Positions 1-8,619 of a DNA stretch of 35,859 nucleotides are shown piece after piece. The position numbers were made by a program, and so were the translations under genes. Numbering within the stretch: the stretch's first letter is position 1; each line of letters opens with the position of its first letter. The notes below the pieces were generated by a model that did not search any database, was not told the origin of the DNA, and saw only the letters and a program-made list of their open reading frames with translations. Source of the stretch: DASWED01 sp036394995 (GTDB taxonomy: Bacteria; Actinomycetota; UBA4738; JACQTL01); contig DASWED010000073.1 of the NCBI GenBank assembly GCA_036394995.1, positions 1-35,859 of the forward strand, read 5' to 3'.

Positions 1-812
1 TGAGCCTGGGGAGCTTCATCCGGGGCTTTCACTACTGGGGCGCCATGGCCATGGTCGTCCTGATCGGGCTCCACCTGCTGCGCGTGTTCGTGTCCGGGTC
101 GTTCAAGCGCCCCCGCGAGGCGAACTACGCCATCGGCGTCCTGCTTGCCGGCCTCACCGCGAGCCTGTTTTTCACCGGCACCGTCCTGAAGTGGGACCAG
201 GAGTCGCTGGAGGCGCTGGAGCACAACATCGAGGTCGGGAAGCTGATCGGCAAGTTCGGATTCTGGTTCTCGCCATCGTTCGGGGGGGTGCCGCTGCTGA
301 CCCGGCTGTACGTGGTCCACATTGCCGTCCTGCCGGCCGTGTTCAGCCTGCTGGTGGCGGCCCACCTTCTGCTGGTGAAGCGGCACGGAATGGCGCCGTC
401 GCCGTTCCGCAATGAACCGGGGCCCGAGCCGACGAAGCCGTTCACCACGCACCTCGGGGAGCTCGGGGCGCTGGCGCTCGTCCTGATCGGCATCCTCACG
501 GTCCTCGCCGTGCTGCTCCCGCCCGCCCACGGGCACGCGCCGATCGAGGGCATCGAGGTGACGAAACCCCCCTGGCCGATGCTGTGGGTCTACCCGGTGG
601 AGGACTGGATCGGAGTGGGCGGGATCCTGTGGGCCACGCTCGCCATCTTCTCCATCCTGCTGATCGTCCCGCTCGTCGACCGGTCCGCCGAACGGCGTCC
701 GCGGAGACGGCTCCCCATGATGATCGTCGGCGCCGCGGTGGTCGTGACGATCATCGTGCTGATCATCTGGGCGGCGGTGCAGCCCGTCGCGTCCCACATC
801 GGGATGGACTGA
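1..812 (+). CDS. Cytochrome b (bc-type quinol oxidoreductase subunit), 5'-truncated
   Basis: The 3' part of a cytochrome b gene, open at the window start (frame begins at base 3). It is the haem-b quinol-oxidising membrane subunit of a bc1/b6f-type complex. Two histidine pairs that would ligate haems are visible. One is in the helix starting FHYWGAM (His-x13-His). The other is in the helix starting VVHIAVL, where 14 residues separate the histidines, the spacing typical of b6-type rather than mitochondrial-type cytochrome b. A C-terminal part with three further hydrophobic segments is fused on. At the quinol-oxidation (Qo) loop, where PEWY or PDWY is expected, it reads KPPWPMLWVYP (about 561-593). 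The family call is firm. The exact complex type is inferred, because the Rieske and cytochrome c genes would lie upstream, outside the window. Confidence 0.88.
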   Translation, partial: SLGSFIRGFHYWGAMAMVVLIGLHLLRVFVSGSFKRPREANYAIGVLLAGLTASLFFTGTVLKWDQESLEALEHNIEVGKLIGKFGFWFSPSFGGVPLLTRLYVVHIAVLPAVFSLLVAAHLLLVKRHGMAPSPFRNEPGPEPTKPFTTHLGELGALALVLIGILTVLAVLLPPAHGHAPIEGIEVTKPPWPMLWVYPVEDWIGVGGILWATLAIFSILLIVPLVDRSAERRPRRRLPMMIVGAAVVVTIIVLIIWAAVQPVASHIGMD

Positions 813-816
813 CGCC

Positions 817-1056
817 GTGTCCCGCCGCACCCTCGTGATCTTCTACGGCGCCGTCGCGGCAGCGGTGCTGTTCCTGGGGACGGTCTGGAGCGGGATCCAC
901 GAGGGGAAGGCGCGCTCCGTCGGGGGAGCGGTGGTCATGGCGGTGGCCGCGCTCGGCCTGCTCGCCTCACTCCTCGTCGCCGGCCGGATCGTGTGGGTCA
1001 TCGGGCGTGCCAGGCGGCTGGACGCCGCGCGGCGGAGGGACCGGGTTCTCCGGTAG
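817..1056 (+). CDS. Small two-helix membrane protein downstream of cytochrome b
   Basis: A 79-residue protein starting with GTG four bases after the cytochrome b stop, so almost certainly co-transcribed with it. It has two hydrophobic stretches (about residues 6-24 and 36-62) joined by a short charged loop, and ends in a strongly basic tail rich in Arg (ARRLDAARRRDRVLR). I do not recognise a family. Its position suggests an accessory or assembly subunit of the quinol oxidoreductase, but nothing in the sequence proves that. It is the last gene of the plus-strand operon. The next gene converges from the other strand after an 80-base gap with no convincing terminator. Confidence 0.65.
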   Translation: MSRRTLVIFYGAVAAAVLFLGTVWSGIHEGKARSVGGAVVMAVAALGLLASLLVAGRIVWVIGRARRLDAARRRDRVLR

Positions 1057-1136
1057 CCCGACGAGACGCCGCCGCCGGCCCCAGCCCCCAGCCCCACGGA
1101 CCCCGCCGGAGGATCGATCGGGCTTGCCCTCGGGGC

Positions 1137-2459
1137 TCAGCCGAGCGTCTCGGCGGCCCGCCGGACGACGGCGTCCATGAGCTCGGGCCACCGGGGGCGC
1201 TGCTGCCGGAAGCATCCGGCGGCCTCGTGGAGGAGCGCCCCGGCATGGCGGAGGCGGAAGCGGGGCCACCAGGAGGATGGGACCCTGGCGAAGTACGCGT
1301 CGACGAATGCCCGCCCGGCGTCCTCGATCCGCGAGGCCGACTCTGGGTGGAGGAGCGCCAGGCCGTGCAATCGAGCGGCCATGGATCCCGCGTCGAGCAC
1401 GGGGTCCGTCCGGGTGACCGAGTCGAGGTCGAGGAACGTCACGGCCGCGTCGCCGGGCAGGACGTGCTCGGGCTTGAGGTCGCCGTGGGCCGTGAGCGGG
1501 TCCACCTCGAGCAGCCCATCGACCGCCCGGGCGGCGACGGCCGCGGCGGTCCGTCCCAGGTCCGGCCGGACCCAGGAGATCAGGCTCGCGGCCCGCTGGA
1601 CATGGACGGCCAGGTCCGCATGCCCCCGGCGCGTGTCGGCGCTCGCCTCGCGCTGCAACGCCACGAGCGCGTCCGCCACCCGTTCCATCACGGGGCCGGG
1701 GTCGTCCGAGCCGGCGACCACGTCCGCCAGCGAGGCGCCGGGCGATTCCTCCTGCACCAGGGTGCGATGGTCGTCGAGGTAGCCGACCGGTCGGGGCACG
1801 GTGAACTTCCGGGCCGTCCCCCTCGAGCTCAGTGCAGCGAGGGTGGCTCCGGTGCGGAGGCCCTGTTCGTCCCGGTAGGCCTTGACGTACCAGGTGGTCC
1901 CGCCGGTACCGTCCCTCGCATCGAGGCGCCACCGCAGCGCGCAGGCCAGGCCGGCCCGGTACCGGACCGGCACCGCCGTCCAGGTCCCCGGCTCCCCGGC
2001 CGGCCCGCCAAGCCTCGAGACGAGCGGCTCCGGGTCCGTCAACGCCCCGAGCGAGGGCAGGCGCCGGTCGAACGGGAACACCTGGAGGACGAGCTTCGAC
2101 TCGGGGTCGTCCTTCACGGTCGGGATGCCGCCGGTGGGAGTGGATGGCGAGCCGGTGCGGAGCTTCTTCAGGACCTCGCGCGCCCGCTCGGGCGGATACA
2201 CGAGCGCTGTGACCCAGCGGTCTCGTGGCCCGGAGGCTTCCTCGAACCGAACGCTGTACTGGACCACGGCTCTGGCCCCCCGCCGGTACCGGACGCGGTC
2301 CGCCCTGCACCCAGTGATCGGGAGCGGGGCGAAGGCCCGGCTGAGCATGGGGAGCGCTGCGGCCGGATCGAGCGCCACGGCCAAGCCGGGCAGGGCCGGG
2401 TCGTCGGGAACCGGCGGCTCGACGGACCGCCGTTCGGCCCGGGCGGGGGCACCGGTCAC
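1137..2459 (-). CDS. Aminoglycoside phosphotransferase/choline kinase-like protein with duplicated N-lobe
   Basis: A 440-residue protein of the APH/choline-kinase fold, last gene of the seven-gene operon. The GTG start at 2459 overlaps the sulfotransferase stop (GTGA). The open frame runs further upstream but only as antisense shadow. The catalytic loop is HGDLKPEHVL (His325, Asp327) and the metal-binding motif is FLDLDS (Asp344). Where most APH proteins have Asn in the loop (HGDxHPGN) this one has His332. An N-lobe module VRYRAG...WYVKAY (165-195) carries the presumed ATP-binding Lys193. A second similar module, VRYRRG...WVTALVY (56-88), lies before it and lacks the lysine. The substrate is unknown. 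The context suggests phosphorylation of a sugar or lipid intermediate, but a non-catalytic role is possible. Confidence 0.82.
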   Translation of the reverse strand: MTGAPARAERRSVEPPVPDDPALPGLAVALDPAAALPMLSRAFAPLPITGCRADRVRYRRGARAVVQYSVRFEEASGPRDRWVTALVYPPERAREVLKKLRTGSPSTPTGGIPTVKDDPESKLVLQVFPFDRRLPSLGALTDPEPLVSRLGGPAGEPGTWTAVPVRYRAGLACALRWRLDARDGTGGTTWYVKAYRDEQGLRTGATLAALSSRGTARKFTVPRPVGYLDDHRTLVQEESPGASLADVVAGSDDPGPVMERVADALVALQREASADTRRGHADLAVHVQRAASLISWVRPDLGRTAAAVAARAVDGLLEVDPLTAHGDLKPEHVLPGDAAVTFLDLDSVTRTDPVLDAGSMAARLHGLALLHPESASRIEDAGRAFVDAYFARVPSSWWPRFRLRHAGALLHEAAGCFRQQRPRWPELMDAVVRRAAETLG

Positions 2460-3433
2460 GACGAGCCAGTCCCCTGCCGGGCCAGGCGACCGGCCCGGCG
2501 CCGATCGAGCTCGGCCGCCCACCACTCCCGGTACCTCTCGGCGAGCAGCGCGGCCTCGGGCGTCGGCGACCCCGTGGCCCGCTCGTACCCGAACAGCTCC
2601 AGCGCGTCGCCGGCGAGGGCTTCGAACACGGCCAGGTCCCGCAGCGGCATCTGCGTCCGCCAGTCCCGGAGGCCGGGCGTGGGAGGGAGCCAGGCCCGCT
2701 TCGCCGACCGACCGGCCCCGTCCCGCTGCCGCCCCACGTGATAGGCCAGCATCTCGGGGGCGAACAGAAGGCCCAGGAAGCTGCACACGGATTCGAGGAC
2801 CGCGCCGGGCCGGGCCACCAGGTCCTCGTACCGGACCTCCCGGTAGGCGGACCCCCGGTCGCCGCCGTCCGTCCGGCCCGACGTGACCTGCCACCGCCAC
2901 CACAGCGCGCACACGGCGACGGGATCCTCGGCCCACAGTGCGAACCGGCCCGGGCCCTTGTCCGGCCCCGCCCACTGAAGCGCGGACAGCGCGACGTCCC
3001 GTCCGTCCCTGACGATGTGCACGATCCTCGACGAGGGGAACAGCCGGCCCAGAAACGGCAGGCACCGAACGTAGTCCGGCGTCTTCTCGCCGGCCAGGGG
3101 CTTGCCTCGCGCGGCGGCGAACTCGCCGTACAGGGCACTCACGAACCCCGCGTACGTCGACGCGCCCGCGGCCGCCCTCCTGACGGCCTCATCGTCGAGG
3201 CCGAGGCGTCCGAACCGGTGGTACGTGCGTACGCGCTCCACCAGCTCCGCCGACAGCGGCACGTCGCCGCCGTCCGGGTCCACGGCCTTGGGGATGAAGT
3301 GCGTGTCGTTCGCCATCGCCAGCGACGGATGGTGGTCCAGCATGCGCTGCAGGAGCGTCGTCCCGGATCGCGGGCACCCGACCACGAACGCGAAGGGGAG
3401 CCGGGCTTCCGCTGTCCCGGACGCGGTCCTCAC
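2456..3433 (-). CDS. PAPS-dependent sulfotransferase family protein
   Basis: A 325-residue sulfotransferase. The GTG at 3433 overlaps the preceding kinase stop (GTGA), and its own stop overlaps the next GTG. The 5'-phosphosulfate-binding loop CPRSGTTLLQ sits at residues 20-29, directly after the first strand, which fixes the start near here. The 3'-phosphate-binding element is HIVRDGRDVALS, about 110 residues later. The family moves a sulfuryl group from PAPS to a hydroxyl or amino group of a small molecule, lipid or glycan. No signal peptide or membrane segment is seen, so it is probably cytoplasmic, acting before export by the ABC transporter of the operon. PAPS synthesis genes are not in the window. 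The acceptor is unknown. Confidence 0.88.
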   Translation of the reverse strand: MRTASGTAEARLPFAFVVGCPRSGTTLLQRMLDHHPSLAMANDTHFIPKAVDPDGGDVPLSAELVERVRTYHRFGRLGLDDEAVRRAAAGASTYAGFVSALYGEFAAARGKPLAGEKTPDYVRCLPFLGRLFPSSRIVHIVRDGRDVALSALQWAGPDKGPGRFALWAEDPVAVCALWWRWQVTSGRTDGGDRGSAYREVRYEDLVARPGAVLESVCSFLGLLFAPEMLAYHVGRQRDGAGRSAKRAWLPPTPGLRDWRTQMPLRDLAVFEALAGDALELFGYERATGSPTPEAALLAERYREWWAAELDRRRAGRLARQGTGSS

Positions 3434-4341
3434 GCCCGGCGCTCCGCGTTCGCAACCCGGGTCGCCGCCTCGCCGGGGCCCCGACCGAACCGTTCGACGG
3501 CGGCCCACAGCGCTCTGGCATCCTCCGGACGGCGGTGGCGGGTCTCCGCCAGCGCCGCCAACCGGGCCAAGGCCAGCCGCCGCCAGGGCGTGAGGCCGGG
3601 CGGGTCGGAGCCGTACCCTTCCGCGAAGGCCTCCACCGCCGCGGCGACCACGTGGTCGGGCCTGCGGCCGAGGACGGAGTCCATGTCCAGGTGAGCCACG
3701 AAGTTCCCCACGTCGAGCGCTGGGGGCGCCATGGCGGAGTCGTCGAGGTCGATGAACCTCACCCCGTCGCCGACCCACACGATCTGGGCCGGATGGCAGT
3801 CCCGGTGGGCGGGAAGCGACGGGCCGAGGTCAGCCCGGGGGGCCCACCGTGCGATCGCCCGCTCGACGAGGGCCCGGCTCTCGGGCCCGGCGGTCCGGCG
3901 AAGCTGCGCGGTCTCCTCCCCCACATCCCACGTTCGGTCCAGCTCGACCCCGCTGTCGTGGAGGCGCCGGAGCGCTCGGCCGGCCGGGCCGGCCGCCGCC
4001 ACGAGCGCGTCGTCGTCCAGCCGGTCCATCGGGGTTCCCGGGACGAACTCGACGAGCAGGAGGTGGCCCTTGCGGTGTCCCAGCGGGCGTGGGACGAACG
4101 GGGCCGCGGTGCTCTCGGCGAGTGCGGAGAGCCGGCGATGGCCTCCCCGGGCCCGTGATGTCGCGAACAGCTTCAGCACCGCGACCCCGTCAGGGGTGTC
4201 GACCAGCGTCGTGACCCGACGGCCGGGGAGGTGGCGGAGGACCCGGATCACATCGGCCTCCGGGCACAGGCGGTCCACCTCGCCGGCCCACGGGGCCAGC
4301 GCGGGGTCGGTGACGGCGGGGTGGTCAGCCGGCCAGCGCAC
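3430..4341 (-). CDS. Aminoglycoside phosphotransferase-family kinase
   Basis: A 303-residue kinase-like protein of the APH/choline-kinase family. The catalytic loop is HRDCHPAQIV (His179, Asp181), followed by FIDLDD (metal-binding Asp198). The presumed ATP lysine is Lys57 in AVLKLF. The usual Asn of the loop is Gln186, a variation I have seen in some phosphotransferases encoded beside glycosyltransferases. The GTG at 4341 overlaps the end of the upstream glycosyltransferase by 17 bases. The downstream end overlaps the sulfotransferase start by four bases. Its place between a glycosyltransferase and a sulfotransferase suggests it phosphorylates a sugar or polyol in the same pathway. The substrate is not deducible from sequence, and an antibiotic-resistance role is unlikely from context. 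Confidence 0.82.
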   Translation of the reverse strand: MRWPADHPAVTDPALAPWAGEVDRLCPEADVIRVLRHLPGRRVTTLVDTPDGVAVLKLFATSRARGGHRRLSALAESTAAPFVPRPLGHRKGHLLLVEFVPGTPMDRLDDDALVAAAGPAGRALRRLHDSGVELDRTWDVGEETAQLRRTAGPESRALVERAIARWAPRADLGPSLPAHRDCHPAQIVWVGDGVRFIDLDDSAMAPPALDVGNFVAHLDMDSVLGRRPDHVVAAAVEAFAEGYGSDPPGLTPWRRLALARLAALAETRHRRPEDARALWAAVERFGRGPGEAATRVANAERRA

Positions 4342-5500
4342 GAGCGGAGGCTCCTTCCAGGAATCGGGTCAGGGAGCGGGCCCGCTGGTCCCAGGTGTGT
4401 TCGCGCAGGGCCAGCCGCCTGGTCTCCGAGGCCACCGCCGCCGAGGCAGCCGGATCCGCCAGCACGTCGCGGATGCCCGCGGCGAGTGCGGAGGGGTCGC
4501 CCGGCCGGACCAGGGTTCCCAGGCGCCCGCCCTCCAGCACGGTTCGGATCTGGCCGATGTCGCTGGCCACGACGGGAACGCCCGCGGCCATGTACTCGTA
4601 CAGCTTGAGCGGCGAGAACGCGAACCCCGGCAGGGAGGGATAGGGGAGCAGGGCGACGTCGAGGGCGGCCAGGAACCCCGGGATCACCCGATGGGGGAGC
4701 TGCCCGACCCACAGGACGCGGTCGTCCACACCGGCGGTCCGGGCCTGCCGCTCAAGCCTCGCCCGGACCTCGCCGTCTCCGGCGATGGCCAGGGCGACTC
4801 CGGGGAGCTCGGCGAGCGCCTGGATGGCCGCCTCGAGCCCGTGCCAGGGCCGAAGGCTGCCGGCGAACCCGACCAGCGGGCGTTCAGCGGGCAGCCGGAG
4901 GAACCTCCGGGCTTCGTCGCGCCTCGGGAGCCGGGCGAAGAGCTCTCCCTCCACGCCGTTGGGAACCACTTCGGTAGGCCTCCCCGGCGCCTCCTCCGCG
5001 AGGGTCCTGGCCAGCTCCTCGCTCACCGTCACTCGGAGGTTCGCGCCGAGAAGAACGGACCGCTCCCTCCGCCGGGCCAGTCCGGCCAGGTGCAGACCGC
5101 GCCACCGGATCTCCTCCTCCGCCAGCAGGGCATTGACCTCGACGACGTGTCCGGCGCCGGTTCCCGCGGCGAGCCGCCTGCCGGCGGTGCCGAACAGCGA
5201 CAGGCGTTCGTACACCACGTCGGGCGCGAAGCGTTCCAGCGGCCGCCTGGCCTCCCGCTCCATCCGACCCACGGTGGCGAGCTTACGGATCTCCCGGCGG
5301 ATCCCCTTGGACCACCCGGGGTGTCGGACCAGGAGGACCTCCATCCCGGGGGGTGGCCCGCCATGGCCGCTCACCCCCACCAGCATCACGTCGTGGCCGA
5401 TCCGGGCCAGTGCTGTGGCCATGGCCTGGAGGTGGAGCGACGCCCCCTTCGTGTCCGGGACCCTGATCCCGGTGTCGGAGCACACCACGGCGATCCTCAC
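4325..5500 (-). CDS. GT4-type glycosyltransferase
   Basis: A 391-residue retaining glycosyltransferase of the GT-B fold. The start is GTG at 5500, overlapping the previous gene's stop (GTGA). The mature sequence begins with the Rossmann-like strand RIAVVCSDTG, followed by the acceptor-side domain. The C-terminal nucleotide-sugar domain has VVPNGVE, VGFAGSLRPWHG, AIAGDG and the donor-binding block SPLKLYEYMAAGVPVVASD, which corresponds to the EX7E region of GT4 enzymes. There is no signal peptide or transmembrane segment, so a cytoplasmic or membrane-associated enzyme is expected. Together with its neighbour it would add successive sugars to the glycoconjugate of this operon. Donor and acceptor cannot be assigned. 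Confidence 0.88.
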   Translation of the reverse strand: MRIAVVCSDTGIRVPDTKGASLHLQAMATALARIGHDVMLVGVSGHGGPPPGMEVLLVRHPGWSKGIRREIRKLATVGRMEREARRPLERFAPDVVYERLSLFGTAGRRLAAGTGAGHVVEVNALLAEEEIRWRGLHLAGLARRRERSVLLGANLRVTVSEELARTLAEEAPGRPTEVVPNGVEGELFARLPRRDEARRFLRLPAERPLVGFAGSLRPWHGLEAAIQALAELPGVALAIAGDGEVRARLERQARTAGVDDRVLWVGQLPHRVIPGFLAALDVALLPYPSLPGFAFSPLKLYEYMAAGVPVVASDIGQIRTVLEGGRLGTLVRPGDPSALAAGIRDVLADPAASAAVASETRRLALREHTWDQRARSLTRFLEGASARALAG

Positions 5501-6759
5501 GCCGGCACCCCGCCGAACACTCCCTGCAGCAGCCGAGCGCTCAGCCGGGGATCGAAGCGCTCGGCCACGAGCTCCCGTCCCGCGAGCCCCAGCCGGCGGG
5601 CCAGGTCCCGGTCCCGCCGGAGCGACTCGATGGCGTCGGCCAGGGCATCGGGGTCGTCCGGGGGCACCAGCAGCCCGGTCACGCCGTGGCGCACCACCTC
5701 CTCGATCCCCGCCACCGTCGTGGACACGACCGGGAGGCCGCGGGCCAGGGCCTCGACGAGGGCCGTAGGCATCCCGTCGCGGTCCCCGTCCTCCGCCACC
5801 CGGCACGGCAGGACGACCATCGAGCAACGCGCGAACGCGGCCTCCACCCGGTCCCAGGCGAGCGGCCCCAGGAAGCGGACCGGGCGGGTCAGGCCGAGCT
5901 CCTCCGCCCGCCCGACCAGGTCGTCCCGCAGCGGCCCGCCGCCCACGATCTCGACCTCGAGGCCAGGGATCCTGTCTCGGAGGAGCGAGGTGGCCTCGAC
6001 GAGGACGTCGACCCCCTTCTTCGGGACCAGCCTCGCCACGCACAGCACTGGGCCGTCCGGCCGGTCGGGCGACACCTCGGCCAGGTCGACCCCGTTCGGG
6101 ACGAGGTGGATGGGCAACCCGGGTCCGAGCAATCCCCGCAGGTACCCGGCGTTGTGTCGAGACACCGTGACCACCGCGGCCGCGCCCCGGGCGCGGGCCG
6201 GGACCAGCGGAATGTTGTCGGCCTGGAAGATGTCCTTGGCGTGTGCCGTCACCGTCACCGGGATCCCGCTCAGGGCCGCCGCGTCCCTCGCGACCTCGGC
6301 AGCGGCGGTCAGGAAGTGGGCGTGGAGATGGCGGGCCCCCTCCCGGCGGGCCCGGGCCGCCACCAGGCCGGCCTGGAGGAACCGTCTCCAGGCACGCTCG
6401 CGCCGGGCCCTGGCGGCCAGGCGGATCCACGCCAGGGGGGCGCGGAGGGCCAGGCTCGCATGGGCCCGCGCGACCGGTCCGTCCCGGAGGCGCGGGCGAC
6501 GGGGCAGGTATCGGACCTCCCCCTCGACCCTCGCCACGTCCGGATGCCTCGGGCCGTCCTCCGGGGGGAGGAGCGAATCGACGGCGACCCGCTCGCCCAG
6601 CTCCTCCAGCGACAGGATCTCCCGCAGGATGAACGTCTCCGAGAGCCGCGGGAAGCGCTTGAGCACGTAGAGGATCGACGCCCCCGGCTGCCCGCGGTCC
6701 CCACCTGAGCCAGGATCCCGGGGCGCGGCCGTGGCGACTGCCGGCGTCCCCCGAGTCAC
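5497..6759 (-). CDS. GT4-type glycosyltransferase (WcaL/colanic-acid-like)
   Basis: A 420-residue GT-B glycosyltransferase. The GTG at 6759 overlaps the ABC transporter stop (GTGA). An ATG 15 bases upstream is a less likely start. After a 30-residue low-complexity N-terminus, the segment LYVLKRFPRLSETFILREI is typical of the subgroup containing colanic-acid glycosyltransferases. LVPNGVD, VARLVPKKG and GDRDGMPTALVEALARG (EX7E-type donor site), then GLPVVSTTVAGIEEVV, complete the C-terminal domain. It is paralogous in fold but not closely similar to the downstream enzyme, so the two probably add different sugars. It is part of the glycoconjugate operon. The product is unknown. Confidence 0.88.
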   Translation of the reverse strand: MTRGTPAVATAAPRDPGSGGDRGQPGASILYVLKRFPRLSETFILREILSLEELGERVAVDSLLPPEDGPRHPDVARVEGEVRYLPRRPRLRDGPVARAHASLALRAPLAWIRLAARARRERAWRRFLQAGLVAARARREGARHLHAHFLTAAAEVARDAAALSGIPVTVTAHAKDIFQADNIPLVPARARGAAAVVTVSRHNAGYLRGLLGPGLPIHLVPNGVDLAEVSPDRPDGPVLCVARLVPKKGVDVLVEATSLLRDRIPGLEVEIVGGGPLRDDLVGRAEELGLTRPVRFLGPLAWDRVEAAFARCSMVVLPCRVAEDGDRDGMPTALVEALARGLPVVSTTVAGIEEVVRHGVTGLLVPPDDPDALADAIESLRRDRDLARRLGLAGRELVAERFDPRLSARLLQGVFGGVPA

Positions 6760-8579
6760 CGGACCCGCCTCCACCCGAAGGGCCCGGCCCGACCGGTGCC
6801 GTTCGGGGTCTGGTCGGGTTGCAGCGATGCCACGCGGGCGTACTCTCCCCCGGCGCGCAGGAGCGTCGCGTGGGATCCCGCCTCCACGACCCGGCCCTCC
6901 TTCAGGACCACCACCCGGTCCGCGCGCCTGATGGTCGAGAGGCGATGGGCGATCACCAGCGTGGTCCGGTCCCGCATGAGGTTCCGGAGGGCCTCCACCA
7001 CCAGTGACTCAGACCCCACGTCGAGCGCGCTGGTCGGCTCGTCCAGGATGAGGATCGGGGCCCCTCGAACGATGGCCCGGGCGATGGCGATCCGCTGCCG
7101 CTGCCCCCCGGACAGGTTGACCCCCCGCTCCCCGAGCATGGTGGCGTGCCCGTCCGGAAGGCGGGACACGAACTCGTCGACCAGGGCCAGCGCGATGGCC
7201 CGTTCGATCTCCGGCTCCGGCGCTCCCGGCCGGCCGACGGCCACGTTGTCCCAGAGCGTGCCGCGGAACAGGACCGTGTCCTGGAGGACCAGGGCGATCT
7301 GGGCACGCAGCGAAGCCAGCGTGTAGTCGCGGACGTCGCGCCCGTCGATGCGGACCGTCCCTCGCTGGGGGTCGTAGAACCGGGGGATCAGGGAGGCGAC
7401 CGTGCTCTTTCCGGCGCCGGTGTGTCCGACCAGGGCCACCGCCTCCCCGGGCTCGATGGACAGGTCGATGTCCCTCAACACGGGCTCCCGGCCGTAGGAG
7501 AACCACACACCGTCCAGGTGGATCGCCCCCCGGAACGCCGGCGCGGGCACGGCGTGCGGATCGTCCCGGACGTCGGGGGACTCGGCCATGATCCCCTGGA
7601 CCCGTTCGGCCGAGACGATGCCCCGGCTCGTGATGTACCCGAGCTTGGCCAGGTTTCGGACGGGCTTGTACAGCGACGCCACGTAGGACATGAAGACCAG
7701 CAGCAGTCCCAGGCTGAGCTTCCCCGAGAGCACCCGGTTCGCCCCGAACCAGAAGACCGCGGCCACCGACAGGGCGGCGGCCACGTCCACCAGCGGGCTG
7801 AGGCGGGCCTGGTGCCGGACGGCCTCCAGGGTGGCGTCGAGGCTGGCCTGATTCAGGCTCCGGAACCGGGACTGGGACTGCTCCTCGAGGGAGAAGGCCT
7901 GCACCACGTGGATGGCGCCGAGGGTCTCCGTTGTCGCCGCGGCGACCTCGCCTCCCAGCCGTCTGGCCCGCCGGGTGGCCTGTTTCAGCCGGAGCGTGGA
8001 GCGGTACACGGCCAGCGCCAGGAACGGGAACGCCGCCAGCGACAGCGCCGCGAACACCGGGTCGACCGAGAACATCACGGCGACCATCCCGCCGATCAGC
8101 AGGATGTTGGGCAACAGGATGGCCAGCGTCTGGACCATCATGTCCTGGATCCGGTCGACGTCGCCGCTGACGCGCGAGGCGAGGTCCCCCACCTGGTGCT
8201 CTCCGTGGTACCGCAGGGACAGGGCCTGGAGGTGGGCGAACAGGGACTCCCGGATGTCGTTCCCCAAACGCTCACCGGTGCCCGCCATGAGCGTGGTCGA
8301 CCAGTAGTCGAGGAGCGCGGAGAGCCCGACGATGAGGACGAGGGCGACGACCGCCGCGAGGAGGAGGGACCTCGGGGATCCCGCGAAGCGATCCAGCACC
8401 GGCAACCCGACCGACGCCCGGTGGCCGGGCGCCTTGAGCACGTTGTCCACCACGACCTTCAGCGGCCACGGCTGGGCGACGCTCAACGCCGTGGTAGCGA
8501 TCTCGAGCACGGCGCCCAGCGCGAGGACGCGCCGGTACGGGCGGAGGTGGCCGCGGAACGCGACGAACACGCGGATCAT
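6756..8579 (-). CDS. ABC exporter, fused permease-ATPase (MsbA-like)
   Basis: A 607-residue half-transporter of the type IV exporter class, expected to work as a homodimer. The N-terminal ~310 residues hold the six-helix membrane domain (for example helices near residues 15-35, 60-85 and 140-180). The nucleotide-binding domain has Walker A GHTGAGKST (about residue 385), the Q-loop LVLQDTVLFRG, the signature LSGGQRQR (about 488), Walker B ILILDEPTSALD and the H-loop IAHRLS. The ATG at 8579 has an upstream GGGAGG site. The cluster lacks other transport genes, so this is the likely flippase or exporter for the glycoconjugate made by the surrounding transferases. That substrate is inferred, and a drug or lipid substrate cannot be excluded. 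Confidence 0.92.
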   Translation of the reverse strand: MIRVFVAFRGHLRPYRRVLALGAVLEIATTALSVAQPWPLKVVVDNVLKAPGHRASVGLPVLDRFAGSPRSLLLAAVVALVLIVGLSALLDYWSTTLMAGTGERLGNDIRESLFAHLQALSLRYHGEHQVGDLASRVSGDVDRIQDMMVQTLAILLPNILLIGGMVAVMFSVDPVFAALSLAAFPFLALAVYRSTLRLKQATRRARRLGGEVAAATTETLGAIHVVQAFSLEEQSQSRFRSLNQASLDATLEAVRHQARLSPLVDVAAALSVAAVFWFGANRVLSGKLSLGLLLVFMSYVASLYKPVRNLAKLGYITSRGIVSAERVQGIMAESPDVRDDPHAVPAPAFRGAIHLDGVWFSYGREPVLRDIDLSIEPGEAVALVGHTGAGKSTVASLIPRFYDPQRGTVRIDGRDVRDYTLASLRAQIALVLQDTVLFRGTLWDNVAVGRPGAPEPEIERAIALALVDEFVSRLPDGHATMLGERGVNLSGGQRQRIAIARAIVRGAPILILDEPTSALDVGSESLVVEALRNLMRDRTTLVIAHRLSTIRRADRVVVLKEGRVVEAGSHATLLRAGGEYARVASLQPDQTPNGTGRAGPFGWRRVR

Positions 8580-8619
8580 CCAGGCCTCCCCGCGCTCGCC
8601 CGGCAGCCCCCCGGGGATG

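Noticed and set aside
3434..3778. N-terminal extension of the sulfotransferase to 440 residues
   Set aside because: The added 115 residues are Arg/Gly/Pro-rich shadow of the upstream kinase. The GTG at 3433 in a GTGA overlap is a better start.
3430..4341. Aminoglycoside-resistance gene
   Set aside because: Although of the APH superfamily, it sits in a glycosyltransferase-sulfotransferase operon and has an atypical catalytic loop. Nothing indicates resistance.
3731..6670. A 979-codon plus-strand open frame opposite the glycosyltransferases
   Set aside because: Ser/Arg/Pro-rich shadow without motifs. The minus strand encodes clear GT4 and kinase families.
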